From Yinghuangia seranimata (GTDB lineage Bacteria; Actinomycetota; Actinomycetes; Streptomycetales; Streptomycetaceae): DNA of 64,000 bases. The notes beneath the pieces were generated by a model. That model did no database searches and was not told where the DNA came from. It saw nothing but the letters and a program-made list of their open reading frames with translations. Both the position numbers and the translations under genes were made by a program. Of this stretch, positions 52,653 to 61,335 are shown in pieces. Location of the stretch: assembly GCF_029953285.1 (NCBI RefSeq), contig NZ_JASAOI010000004.1, positions 147,537 through 211,536 of the forward strand, read 5' to 3'. Position 1 is the first letter of the stretch. The number at the start of each line of letters is the position of its first letter.

Positions 52653-54008
52653 TCACGGCTTCCACGTCTCGGACTTGGGCGCGGTCGGCCACGCCGTGTC
52701 GGCGCGGATCGCGGCGAACAGCTCGCGGTCGCGCGCGTCGTCGAGCAGCACGACGCTCTGCTTCTCCCGCCATCCGGTGCCCGTGGTCGGCACGGTGCGG
52801 AACTCGAGGTCGTTGTCGCCGATGCCCTTGAGGCTGTCGGCCAACCCGAGCATGTCGGTGACGGAGAAGCCCTTGTCGGCCGTCATCGACCTGGTCAGTG
52901 AGTCCAACAGGTCCTTGGTGCGCAGCGGATGCGTCAGGATCCCCTCCCGGGTCACCTTCGACGCGATGGCGCCGAGCAGCTGCTGCTGGCGCACGATGCG
53001 GTCGAAGTCGCCGCGCGGCAGGCCGTGCCGCTGGCGTACGAACTGCAGTGCCCGGGCGCCGTTCAGCTTGTTCGTCCCGGCGGCGAAGTCGACGTTCTGG
53101 GACGGGTCGTGGCTGGCCTGCTTGAGCGTGACCTCGACGCCACCGAGGGTGTCGACCATGCTCTTGAACCCGTTGAAGTCGATCGCGACGTAGTGGTCGA
53201 TCCGGATGTTCGTGAGGTTCTCGACGGTGGCGACCAGCAGTTGCGGACCGCCCCACGAGAACGCCGCGTTGAGCTTGGCCTCGCCGTGGCCGGGGATCGG
53301 CACCCACGAGTCGCGCGGGAGTGACACCGCGCGCACCGCCGACCGGTCGGACGGGATGTGCAGGACCATCATCGTGTCGGTGCGGTCGCCGCGGGACGTC
53401 TCGATGTCGCCGCCCGAGTCGCTTCCGGTGGCGGCCGGCCCGCGCGAGTCGGAGCCGACCAGGAGGATGTTCATGGCCTTGCCGGCCGCCGGGTCGGCGA
53501 CGGGACGCGGACCGGCGTCGGGCGCGAGGCCCTCGCGGCTGAGCGCGTTGTCGACCCGCGTGATGTTCTTGTCGAGCTGCCGGATCGTGTACCAGGCGAA
53601 GCCCGCGACACCGCCGATCAGCACGAGCAGCAGCGACAGCGTGATCACCAGCGGCTTGACCCAGCGGCGGCGGCGCTTGCCCGGGACGGCCTCGCGCCCG
53701 GCCCGCCGACGGCCGCGCCGGCGCGGGGAGCCGCCGGGCTGCGGCGCGTCGGTGTCCGGCCGCGGGTCGGTCCCGGCGTCGGTCCCGGTGTCAGACCCGG
53801 CGTCCATGTCGTCACCGGCATCGGCCCGGACGTCGGCGTACGCGGCGTCGATGTAAGCGGCGCCCTGCGCGCCGTCGGCGGCTGTGCCCAAACCGTGGAA
53901 GCCCCCGAAGCCGCCCTCCCTGCGCGCGTGACGGGGTTCCGGCGACCGCGCGGGGTCACCGCCGTGCGGGGGAACGGACGGGTCCGGGGCGTCGGGGGGA
54001 AGCGGCAC
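52653..54008 (-). CDS. LytR-CpsA-Psr (LCP) family wall polymer transferase
   Basis: A 451-residue protein: a long disordered cytoplasmic N-terminus rich in Asp/Gly/Thr repeats, a basic patch, one transmembrane helix (about 119-142) and an extracellular LCP domain (about 175-400). LCP marks are LLVGSDSRG, RTDTMMVLHI, SLPRDSWVPIPG, KLNAAFSWGG and FVRQRH with the arginines that hold the pyrophosphate lipid. It joins the undecaprenyl-linked polymer to peptidoglycan. Ends 4 bp before the TagC-like gene, so cotranscribed with the cluster. Confidence 0.93.
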   Translation of the reverse strand: MPLPPDAPDPSVPPHGGDPARSPEPRHARREGGFGGFHGLGTAADGAQGAAYIDAAYADVRADAGDDMDAGSDTGTDAGTDPRPDTDAPQPGGSPRRRGRRRAGREAVPGKRRRRWVKPLVITLSLLLVLIGGVAGFAWYTIRQLDKNITRVDNALSREGLAPDAGPRPVADPAAGKAMNILLVGSDSRGPAATGSDSGGDIETSRGDRTDTMMVLHIPSDRSAVRAVSLPRDSWVPIPGHGEAKLNAAFSWGGPQLLVATVENLTNIRIDHYVAIDFNGFKSMVDTLGGVEVTLKQASHDPSQNVDFAAGTNKLNGARALQFVRQRHGLPRGDFDRIVRQQQLLGAIASKVTREGILTHPLRTKDLLDSLTRSMTADKGFSVTDMLGLADSLKGIGDNDLEFRTVPTTGTGWREKQSVVLLDDARDRELFAAIRADTAWPTAPKSETWKP

Positions 54009-54085
54009 GAGATCTCACAGGGGTGCGGGGGCGGGGATGGTCGGGGCCGGCGGGCCGGGACGGTGCTGCGCCGGGCGGTGCGTCG

Positions 54086-56008
54086 TCACGGCCCGCCGCG
54101 TTCCACCGCCCAGGTCCCGGACCCGGGGTCGTGGCGCAGCGCCAGGCGCAGGTCGGCGGTCACGGGCGCGGATCCGACGGCGACACCGAGCGACCACAGC
54201 CCCGCGGGGGACGTGAGTTGGGCGAGTTCGGCGGCGAAGCGCAGCACCGCGAGGTCCTCGGCGGCGGGCGCCTCGACCACGGCGTGGCAGTGCACCGGCT
54301 CGGCGTCCAGGGCGCTGAGCGTGACGACGCACGGCACCGGCGCCGCCAACGGCCCGAGTTCGAGCGGGATGCCGGCGTGCAGCAGCCGGCCGTCGGACTG
54401 GAACCACGTGTGCTCGGGCTGCCGCACGGCCTTCTTGAGGGCGCCGGGTTCCGGCGGGTTGACCCACACCGTGAGGCAGTCGTACTTGGTCCAGTACGGA
54501 TCGGCGAGCACGCCCGCACCGGTGAACGCCACGCGCATGCCCGAATCGGCGAGCGTGGCCCGGTTGTTGCCGATCCGCCGCCGGACGCGCAGGCCGAAGC
54601 CGTCGAGTTCGGCGAAGAAGTCCCACAGGCCGTCCATCGCCGGTGCGGCCGCGCCGTGTTCGGCACCGCTCGGATCGAAGTACCCGGTGGCGTCGGCCCG
54701 CAGCGCGAACACCGGTCGGCCGACCGCGTCGCGGCCGAGCGGTTCGGCGGCCAGGCGCTGCTCGGCCGCGGGCCGGACCTCGGTGCCGGCGTCGCGGTGC
54801 CGCGCGACGTGGTCCAGCCGGACGCCGGGAAGCTCCGCGGTGACGTCCGCGGCCTCCGGGACCCCGGGCACGCCTGCGAGCGCGCCGGGCAGCTCCCACC
54901 GCACGCGGTCGCCGTCCTGCACGAACCGGACGGGCTCGGTGGGCCGGCCCTTGCGCTGCCGGACGAGATGCGCGCCGAGCCGGACGGCGAAGCGCCCGCC
55001 CTCCCACCCGGCCGAGAGCAGGTGCGGCTGGTGCGTGACACCGGCCTCGGCCTCTGCGAGCAGCGGCAGGACGTCGGCCCGTTCGGCGCGCAGCACCGCC
55101 GACCGCACCCGGGCGGTGAGCGGCAGGTGCGCTTCCGCGGCGGGCGGAACGCGCCGCGTGGCGAGCCACGCGGAGGCCCGCACCCACGCGTCCCGCAGCT
55201 CGGCGTCGCCCTGCGAGGCGCGCCGGTGCAGGTCGTCGAGGACGGCGACGCGGTAACACCGCGCGGTCAGCCGGTCCTTCGCGGGCCCCGGGGCCGCGTG
55301 CCGGTCGAGCACGTCGAACAGCGCCTCGGCGCCTGCCGCGTGCGCGGCGGGGTCCGGCGCGGCGCCGTGCCGGTCGCGGGCGTCGAGCCTGACCCGGTGG
55401 TAGCAGACCCGCTCGCGGGCGACGGCGACACCGCTCGCCAGCAGGTGCGCGGCCAGGGCGAAGGCCTCGCCCGCCAACGGCACCGCGCCCTCCGCGAACC
55501 GCAGTCCGTGCCCGGCGATGAACGATCGGCGGAAGAACTGCCGTGCGGTCAGCGCGGTCTCGAGTTCGGGGTGGGTCAGGACGTGGGGCCGTACCAGCGG
55601 GGCGTCCCACGCGTCCGAGGCGACCTCGTGCCCGTGCCCGGCGGTCCTCGGCACGACGATGTCCGCGCCGGTGGCGGCCGCCGTCTCGTACAGCGTCGCC
55701 AGCGCTTCGGGCGCGAGCCGATCGTCGTCGTCCAGGAACAGCACGAACTCGCCGCGGGCCTGGTCGAGTCCGGTGTTGCGCGGGGCGCCGGGGCCGCCCG
55801 AGTGCGGCAGCGCGAGGACCCGCAGGTTGGCGCTGAGCGCGGTCTCCTCGGTCAGGTGCCGGGCGCTGCGGTCCGAGGAGCCGTCGTCGACGAACAGCAC
55901 CTCGTACTCGGAGCGCGGCATGGTCTGCGCGCGCACCGAGTCGAGGCAGGCGCGGAAGTGCGCCCCGATGTTGTGGACCGGAACGACCACCGTGACCTTG
56001 AGGTCCAT
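54086..56008 (-). CDS. Family 2 glycosyltransferase paralogue with altered acceptor motif
   Basis: A 640-residue paralogue of the enzyme at 47405-49294 with the same architecture: GT-A domain with VDDGSSD (40-46) and DDDD (93-96), then helices and beta domains. At the acceptor-base position the LEDH motif is changed to LAGE (178-181), so both Glu and Asp are missing, though a Glu stands one position later. It may use another base, a different acceptor, or have lost activity. Start ATG lies 1 bp from the IspD-SDR stop. A sugar-adding role on teichoic acid is inferred. Confidence 0.82.
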   Translation of the reverse strand: MDLKVTVVVPVHNIGAHFRACLDSVRAQTMPRSEYEVLFVDDGSSDRSARHLTEETALSANLRVLALPHSGGPGAPRNTGLDQARGEFVLFLDDDDRLAPEALATLYETAAATGADIVVPRTAGHGHEVASDAWDAPLVRPHVLTHPELETALTARQFFRRSFIAGHGLRFAEGAVPLAGEAFALAAHLLASGVAVARERVCYHRVRLDARDRHGAAPDPAAHAAGAEALFDVLDRHAAPGPAKDRLTARCYRVAVLDDLHRRASQGDAELRDAWVRASAWLATRRVPPAAEAHLPLTARVRSAVLRAERADVLPLLAEAEAGVTHQPHLLSAGWEGGRFAVRLGAHLVRQRKGRPTEPVRFVQDGDRVRWELPGALAGVPGVPEAADVTAELPGVRLDHVARHRDAGTEVRPAAEQRLAAEPLGRDAVGRPVFALRADATGYFDPSGAEHGAAAPAMDGLWDFFAELDGFGLRVRRRIGNNRATLADSGMRVAFTGAGVLADPYWTKYDCLTVWVNPPEPGALKKAVRQPEHTWFQSDGRLLHAGIPLELGPLAAPVPCVVTLSALDAEPVHCHAVVEAPAAEDLAVLRFAAELAQLTSPAGLWSLGVAVGSAPVTADLRLALRHDPGSGTWAVERGGP

Positions 56009-56009
56009 T

Positions 56010-57461
56010 TCACCGCGTCAGGGTCGGCACGGACCCGGCCCGCGGCCCGGGCGGGGCGGCCCGGCCGGGCGCCCGCAGCGGGTCGTCGCGCCGCACGTCG
56101 ATGACGTGCCCGGTCATGCCGGAGATGAGCGTGTCGACGGAGATCTGGGCGACCTCGGCCGAGGTGAGCAGCGTGTCCGCGGGCTCGTCGCCGAACGCGC
56201 GGGTGCGCATCGGGGTGCGGGTGCGCTCGGGGTTGACGCAGTTGATGCGGACCCGGTGCGGCGCCCACTCCTCGGCCAGCGCCTGGGTGAGGTTCACGAC
56301 GGCGGCCTTGGCCGACGAGTAGAGGCTGTAGTCGGCGCGGCCGCGCGTGTACGAGCTGGAGGTGTACAGCAGCAGCTGGCCCTGCGTGCGCGCGAGGTAG
56401 GGGAACGCCGAGCGCGCGATGTGCACGGGGGCCAGGTAGTTGACCCGCAGCGCCTCCTCGATCGTGGCGTGGTCGGTGTCGGCCAGCTCGCCGGTGCGCA
56501 GCACGCCCGCGGTGTTCACGACGTAGTCGATGCGCCCGGTCTCGGCGTGTACCCGGGCGAGCGCCTCCTCGACGTGCTCGGGGTTCTCCACGTGCGTGCC
56601 GTTGTCGCTGCGGCTGAACGTGAAGACGCGGGCGCCGTGGCGCGCGGCGAGTTCGGCGACGTCGGCGCCGATGCCGTAGCTGCCGCCGAACACCACGAGG
56701 GTCTTGTCGCGGAGGCCGTCGGTGTAGGCGGCGGGGGAGTGCCCGGGGTGCGGGGTGTGCGCCGCCATCTGGAAGAGCTTGTCCGCGATGAACAGGTCGA
56801 CCGGCTCGGTGACCTTCATGTTCTCCGCGCTGCCGGCGACGAGCCCGATCGGCACGTCGGGCAGGTAGCGCAGCACGACGCCGCAGTCGTCGGTGGCGGC
56901 GAAGCCCGGGTCCTCCGCGGCGATCTTGTACGCGCGGCGGATCGTCGAGATGCGGAAGCCCTGCGGGGTCTGGCCGCGCCGCAGCGTGGCGCGCGCCGGG
57001 ATCTCGGCGAGCACCGGCCCGTCCGCGACGACGATGGTGTCGGCGGACGGGATGACGACGTCGACGGCCTCGTAGTGGCGCAGCTGCTGGACGCACTCGG
57101 CGATGATGCGGTGCGTGACGAACGGCCGTACGGCGTCGTGGAACAGCACGTCGCAGTCCCGGTCGCCGATGACGTCGAGGGCCCGCTCGGTCGTCTCGTT
57201 GCGGGTCCGGCCGCCCTCGACGACGCAGCTGACCTTGCCGAATCCGGCGCGCCGGACGATGTCTTGGACGGCGGGCACGTGGCCGGGGGTCATCATCACG
57301 ACGACCTCGTCCACGTCCGGGCATGTGTCGAAGACCGCGAGGGTGTGCTCGATGATCGGCTTCCCGGCGATCTTCGCGAGCTGCTTGGGCATGGGGAGCC
57401 CGACCCGTTCGCCGATTCCGCCGGCCAGGATGACCGCGACGGTGGGTCTGTTTCCGTGCAT
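56010..57461 (-). CDS. Bifunctional IspD-type cytidylyltransferase / SDR reductase (CDP-ribitol synthesis, Bcs1-like)
   Basis: A 483-residue fusion. Residues 5-235 form an IspD/TarI-like cytidylyltransferase (VAVILAGGIGERVG, PKQLAKIAGKP, HDAVRPFV, TDD). Residues 252-455 form an SDR with GGSYGIG (259-265), NTAG (316-319), Ser369/370, Tyr381 and Lys385. Such fusions reduce ribulose 5-phosphate to ribitol 5-phosphate and activate it with CTP. This gives the precursor for poly-ribitol-phosphate in the neighbouring genes. First gene of the minus-strand cluster. A CRP-like palindrome lies 110 bp upstream. Confidence 0.88.
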   Translation of the reverse strand: MHGNRPTVAVILAGGIGERVGLPMPKQLAKIAGKPIIEHTLAVFDTCPDVDEVVVMMTPGHVPAVQDIVRRAGFGKVSCVVEGGRTRNETTERALDVIGDRDCDVLFHDAVRPFVTHRIIAECVQQLRHYEAVDVVIPSADTIVVADGPVLAEIPARATLRRGQTPQGFRISTIRRAYKIAAEDPGFAATDDCGVVLRYLPDVPIGLVAGSAENMKVTEPVDLFIADKLFQMAAHTPHPGHSPAAYTDGLRDKTLVVFGGSYGIGADVAELAARHGARVFTFSRSDNGTHVENPEHVEEALARVHAETGRIDYVVNTAGVLRTGELADTDHATIEEALRVNYLAPVHIARSAFPYLARTQGQLLLYTSSSYTRGRADYSLYSSAKAAVVNLTQALAEEWAPHRVRINCVNPERTRTPMRTRAFGDEPADTLLTSAEVAQISVDTLISGMTGHVIDVRRDDPLRAPGRAAPPGPRAGSVPTLTR

Positions 57462-57570
57462 GCGCTATCGCCCCACGAACGAATGAGTTGGTTGAGGCGG
57501 CAACCTTAATGGCGGATGAACAACCGGTTGACCCGGGGAATCGGGCAAATCGTCGCCATACGCCCACGTA

Positions 57571-57586
57571 TGTGATGTACATCACT
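57571..57586. promoter_or_regulatory. CRP-like palindrome
   Basis: TGTGATGTACATCACT matches the TGTGA-N6-TCACA consensus of CRP/GlxR-type regulators in all but the last base. It lies 110 bp upstream of the IspD-SDR start and beyond the fadJ terminator, so it should act on the teichoic acid cluster. Confidence 0.6.
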
Positions 57587-57640
57587 GCAACCGGAGGTGC
57601 GCGTGTGGCGTACGTGACATCGATTCAGCACAACGCAAAG

Positions 57641-57684
57641 GGCGGCCCGGATGTCCGTGCGATTAGCACGGACTCCGGGCCGCC
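57641..57684 (-). terminator. Terminator hairpin after fadJ-like gene
   Basis: Arms 57641-57660 and 57666-57684 pair along 19 bp with a single bulged T and a GATTA loop, 36 bp beyond the stop of the beta-oxidation operon. Confidence 0.8.
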
Positions 57685-57720
57685 CCAAGCGGTTTACGCG
57701 ATGTCAGGCGGTCGGCCCGA

Positions 57721-59832
57721 TCAGACGGAAGCCACGCCCTTCTCCAGGAAGCGCTGGCCGGTGGCCTGCTCCGAGACGCCGCTGCGGTCCAGGTACGGCG
57801 TGATGCCGCCCAGGTGGAACGGCCAGCCCGCGCCGGTGATCATGCACAGGTCGATGTCCTGCGCGGCCTGCACGACGCCCTCGTCCAGCATGAGCCGGAT
57901 CTCCACGGCGAGGGCCGCCAGGGCCCGTTCGCGGACCTGCTCGGCGGTCGACGGGGTGTCCCCGACCGTCATCAGCGCGGCGACCTCCGGGTCGACCTCG
58001 GGCGCCCCGGAGGCCCACGTCAGGAACGAGCGCTTGCCCGCCTTGACGATCGTCTCCAGGTTGGCCGAGACGCCGAAGCGGTCCGGGAACGCGTCGTGCA
58101 GCGTGTGCGCGACGTGCGCGGCGACCGCGGGGCCGACGAGTTCGAGGAGCACCATCGGCGACATCGGCAGGCCGAGCGGGGCGAGTGCCTTGTCGGCCAC
58201 CTCGATCGGGGTGCCCTCGTCGACCGCCGCCAGGACCTCGCCGAGGAAGCGGGTCAGGATGCGGTTGACCACGAAGGCCGGCGCGTCCTTGACCAGCACC
58301 GCGGTCTTCCGGAGCTGCTTGGCGACACCGAACGCCGTTGCCAGCGAAGCGTCGTCGGTCTGCTCGGCACGCACGACCTCGAGCAGCGGCAGCACCGCGA
58401 CCGGGTTGAAGAAGTGGAAGCCGACCACGCGCTCGGGGTGCGCGAGCTTCGACGCCATCTCGGTGATCGACAGCGACGAGGTGTTGGTCGCCAGCACGCA
58501 CTCGGCGGAGACCACGGCCTCGACCTCGGCGAACACCTGCTGCTTGACCGACATCTCCTCGAAGACCGCCTCGATGACGAAGTCGGCGTCCGCGAACGCG
58601 TCCTTGGTCAGCGAGCCGGTGACGAGCGCCTTGTAGCGGTTGGCGGCGTCGGGGCTGAGGCGCTTCTTGGCGAGCAGCTTGTCGATCTCGCCGTGCACGT
58701 AGCCGACGCCCTTGTCCACGCGCTCCTGGTCGATGTCGGTCATGACGACCGGCACACCCAGGCGGCGCGCGAACAGCAGCGCGAGCTGCGAGGCCATCAG
58801 GCCCGCGCCGACGACGCCGACCTTGGTGACCGGGCGCGCGAGCGACCGGTCGGGAGCGCCGGCGGGACGCTTCGCGCGCTTCTGGATCAGGTCGAACGCG
58901 TAGAGCCCGGCCCGCAGTTCGTCGCCCATGATGAGGTCCGCCAGGGCGTCGTCCTCGAGCGCGAAGCCGGCGTCGACGTCGCCCGAGCGGGCCGCGTCGA
59001 TGATGTCCAGCGCGCGGTACGGCGCGGGGGAGGCGCCGGCGACCTTCATGTCCGCGATGAAGCGGCCGGTCTCGATCGCCTTGTCCCAGCCCTCGCCGCG
59101 GTCGAAGTCGGCGCGCTCGACGACGATTTCGCCCTGGACGACCTTGGCCGCCCAGCGCAGCGACTCGGTGATGAAGTCCGCCGGCTCGAGCAGCACGTCG
59201 GCGATGCCGAGCTCGAACGCCTTCGGGCCGTTCAGCTGCTTGTTCTGGTTGAGCGCGTTCTCGATGACGACCGTGATCGCCTTGTCCGGCCCGATCAGGT
59301 TCGGCAGCAGCGTGCAGCCGCCCCAGCCCGGCACCAGGCCGAGGAAGCACTCCGGCAGCGAAAGCGCGGGCACCGCCGAGGAGATGGTGCGGTACGTGCA
59401 GGCGAGGCCGATCTCGACGCCGCCGCCCATCGCCGCGCCGTTGTAGAACGCGAACGTCGGGACGGGCAGGCCGCGCAGCCGGCTGAACGCGTCGTGCCCG
59501 GCACGGCCGATCGCCAGCGCCTGGTCGCGGTTCTGGATGACGCCGACGCCCTTGAGGTCGGCGCCGACCGCGAAGATGAACGGCTTGCCGGTGACACCGG
59601 CGGCGACGATCGTGCCGGCCGCGGCGAGCGCCTCGACCTGGTCGAGCGCCTCGCCCAGCTCGGCGAGACCGCCCGGGCCGAACGTGGTCGGCTTCGTGTG
59701 GTCGAAGCCGTTGTCCATCGTGATGAGCGCGAACTTGCCCGCACCGTACGGCAGGTCGAGGACCTGGACCGGGAAGTGGGTGACGAGCTCGTCCGGGAAG
59801 ATCTCCGCGGCGAGCTGCTTGAGGTCCGTCAC
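57721..59832 (-). CDS. fadJ: Trifunctional-type enoyl-CoA hydratase / 3-hydroxyacyl-CoA dehydrogenase
   Basis: A 703-residue multifunctional enzyme. The crotonase domain (about 1-300) has GAAMGGG (132-138, oxyanion hole) and catalytic Glu161 in the PECFLG segment, though the usual first Glu is less clear. The dehydrogenase part has the NAD fingerprint GAGLMASQ (342-349; the common G-S is A-S), NTSSLSITEM, HFFNPV with the catalytic His, and two C-terminal helical domains. Start GTG overlaps the thiolase stop (GTGA). Works with the thiolase to complete each beta-oxidation round. Confidence 0.93.
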   Translation of the reverse strand: MTDLKQLAAEIFPDELVTHFPVQVLDLPYGAGKFALITMDNGFDHTKPTTFGPGGLAELGEALDQVEALAAAGTIVAAGVTGKPFIFAVGADLKGVGVIQNRDQALAIGRAGHDAFSRLRGLPVPTFAFYNGAAMGGGVEIGLACTYRTISSAVPALSLPECFLGLVPGWGGCTLLPNLIGPDKAITVVIENALNQNKQLNGPKAFELGIADVLLEPADFITESLRWAAKVVQGEIVVERADFDRGEGWDKAIETGRFIADMKVAGASPAPYRALDIIDAARSGDVDAGFALEDDALADLIMGDELRAGLYAFDLIQKRAKRPAGAPDRSLARPVTKVGVVGAGLMASQLALLFARRLGVPVVMTDIDQERVDKGVGYVHGEIDKLLAKKRLSPDAANRYKALVTGSLTKDAFADADFVIEAVFEEMSVKQQVFAEVEAVVSAECVLATNTSSLSITEMASKLAHPERVVGFHFFNPVAVLPLLEVVRAEQTDDASLATAFGVAKQLRKTAVLVKDAPAFVVNRILTRFLGEVLAAVDEGTPIEVADKALAPLGLPMSPMVLLELVGPAVAAHVAHTLHDAFPDRFGVSANLETIVKAGKRSFLTWASGAPEVDPEVAALMTVGDTPSTAEQVRERALAALAVEIRLMLDEGVVQAAQDIDLCMITGAGWPFHLGGITPYLDRSGVSEQATGQRFLEKGVASV

Positions 59833-61031
59833 TTGTCGCCCTCCCAGTGGGGGTTCTCCCAGATGACCGTTCCGCCCATGCCGAGGCCGATGCACATCGA
59901 GGTCAGGCCGTAGCGGACCTCGGGGTGCTCCTCGAACTGGCGCGCGAGCTGGATCATCAGCCGCACGCCGGAGGAGGCCAGGGGGTGGCCGAACGCGATC
60001 GCGCCGCCGTACTTGTTGACCCGCGGGTCGTCGTCGGCGATGCCGTAGTGGTCCAGCAGCGACAGGACCTGGACGGCGAACGCCTCGTTGATCTCGAACA
60101 GGCCGATGTCCTCGATGGTGAGGCCGGCGCGCTCGAGGGCCTTCTCGGTCGCCGGGACCGGACCGATGCCCATGACCTCCGGCTCGACGCCCGCGAACGC
60201 GTACTGCACGAGGCGCATCTTGACCGGCAGGCCGAGCTCGCGCGCGGACTCCTCGGAGGCGAGGATCGCGGCGGTGGCGCCGTCGTTGAGGCCCGCGGCG
60301 TTGCCCGCGGTGACCCGGCCGCGGACCCGGAACGGGGTCTTGAGGCCGGCCAGGTTCTCCATCGTGGTGCCCGGGCGGGGCGGCTCGTCCTCGGTCGCCA
60401 GGCCGTAGCCCTTCTCCGTGGAGCGGGTCGCGACCGGGACCAGGTCGGGCTGGATCTTGCCGTCGGCGTACGCCTTGGCGGCCTTCTCCTGGCTGCCGAC
60501 CGCGAACGCGTCCGCGCGCTCCTTGGTCAGCTGCGGGAACCGGTCGTGGATGTTCTCCGCGGTGGAACCCATGACGAGCGCCGACGGGTCGACCAGCTTC
60601 TCGGCGATGATCCGCGGGTTCGGGTCGACGCCCTCGCCCATCGGGTGCCGGCCCATGTGCTCGACGCCGCCCGCGATGGCGATGTCCAGCGCGCCGAGCG
60701 CGATGCCGCCGGCGACGTTGGTGACCGCGGTCATGGCGCCCGCGCACATGCGGTCGACCGAGTAGCCGGGAACCGACTTGGGCAGTCCGGACAGGAGGGC
60801 CGCGGTACGGCCGAGCGTCAGACCCTGGTCGCCGATCTGCGTCGTGGCCGCGATGGCGACCTCGTCCACCTTGTCGCCGGGCAGCTGCGGGTTGCGGCGG
60901 AGCAGCTCGCGGATGCAGGCGATGACCAGGTCGTCGGCGCGGGTCTCGTGGTAGATGCCCTTGGGGCCGGCCTTGCCGAAGGGGGTACGGACACCGTCGA
61001 CGAAGACGACGTCCCTGGGGTGGCGAGACAC
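59829..61031 (-). CDS. fadA: Acetyl-CoA C-acyltransferase (3-ketoacyl-CoA thiolase)
   Basis: A 400-residue thiolase with nucleophile Cys96 (DRMCAGAM), NEAFAVQ, the GHPLASSG histidine motif and the C-terminal CIGLGMGG cysteine. Cleaves 3-ketoacyl-CoA to acetyl-CoA and the shortened acyl-CoA. The start is GTG with GAGGAG about 9 bp upstream. First gene of the fadA-fadJ pair; a perfect inverted repeat at 61103-61125 lies in its promoter. Confidence 0.94.
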   Translation of the reverse strand: MSRHPRDVVFVDGVRTPFGKAGPKGIYHETRADDLVIACIRELLRRNPQLPGDKVDEVAIAATTQIGDQGLTLGRTAALLSGLPKSVPGYSVDRMCAGAMTAVTNVAGGIALGALDIAIAGGVEHMGRHPMGEGVDPNPRIIAEKLVDPSALVMGSTAENIHDRFPQLTKERADAFAVGSQEKAAKAYADGKIQPDLVPVATRSTEKGYGLATEDEPPRPGTTMENLAGLKTPFRVRGRVTAGNAAGLNDGATAAILASEESARELGLPVKMRLVQYAFAGVEPEVMGIGPVPATEKALERAGLTIEDIGLFEINEAFAVQVLSLLDHYGIADDDPRVNKYGGAIAFGHPLASSGVRLMIQLARQFEEHPEVRYGLTSMCIGLGMGGTVIWENPHWEGDK

Positions 61032-61102
61032 AGTGGCAGCACTCCTCGTGGAAGGGTTACGGGCCCATGCTACTCATGGGTAACCAAAACGCCTAGAGGG
61101 GT

Positions 61103-61125
61103 GTTACCGCCGGTAGAGCGGTAAC
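61103..61125. promoter_or_regulatory. Inverted-repeat operator upstream of fadA
   Basis: GTTACCGC (61103-61110) and GCGGTAAC (61118-61125) are perfect 8-bp inverted arms with a 7-bp spacer, 72 bp before the fadA start. A further GGTAACC lies at 61078-61084. The form suits a TetR-type fatty-acid regulator; no such gene is in the window. Confidence 0.6.
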
Positions 61126-61279
61126 GGTCCGCTGCCATCCGAACAGCCCAGCGGCGGGGTGGGCGGTGTGACGTAGTCGCGGTGTCGGGAGTGCCACATG
61201 CCAACCGGGGGGTCTCTTGGCCGGGGGCTGGTGACTCGAATGGGGACGACTGGCACAATGCAGCGAAGCCTTGGCTTAC

Positions 61280-61298
61280 TTAGCATCGCCTAACCTTC
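61280..61298 (+). promoter_or_regulatory. DtxR/IdeR-type iron box
   Basis: TTAGCATCGCCTAACCTTC keeps the TTAG ... GCCTAACCT parts of the actinobacterial iron-box consensus. It lies 38 bp before efeO, as expected for repression of iron uptake by an Fe-loaded DtxR-family protein. Confidence 0.65.
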
Positions 61299-61335
61299 CT
61301 CGCCCCGTCCGACAAAGTCCCCGTTGGAGCGTTCC

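Larger units (their letters stand above)
61032..61335. other. Divergent intergenic region between fadA and efeO
   Basis: These 304 bp hold the promoters of fadA (minus) and efeO (plus). Two operators are visible and listed separately: an inverted repeat near fadA and a DtxR/IdeR-like box near efeO. TAGCAT on the minus strand (61071-61066) may be the fadA -10 element. No gene is seen. Confidence 0.6.

Noticed and set aside
57488..58636. Plus-strand frame through the intergenic region into fadJ
   Set aside because: The translation is Ser/Arg/Ala-biased without motifs and it crosses the terminator hairpin and a real gene on the other strand.
59833..60747. Extension of the fadJ-like frame upstream to 60747
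   Set aside because: It is a shadow of the thiolase gene; the true GTG overlaps the thiolase stop.
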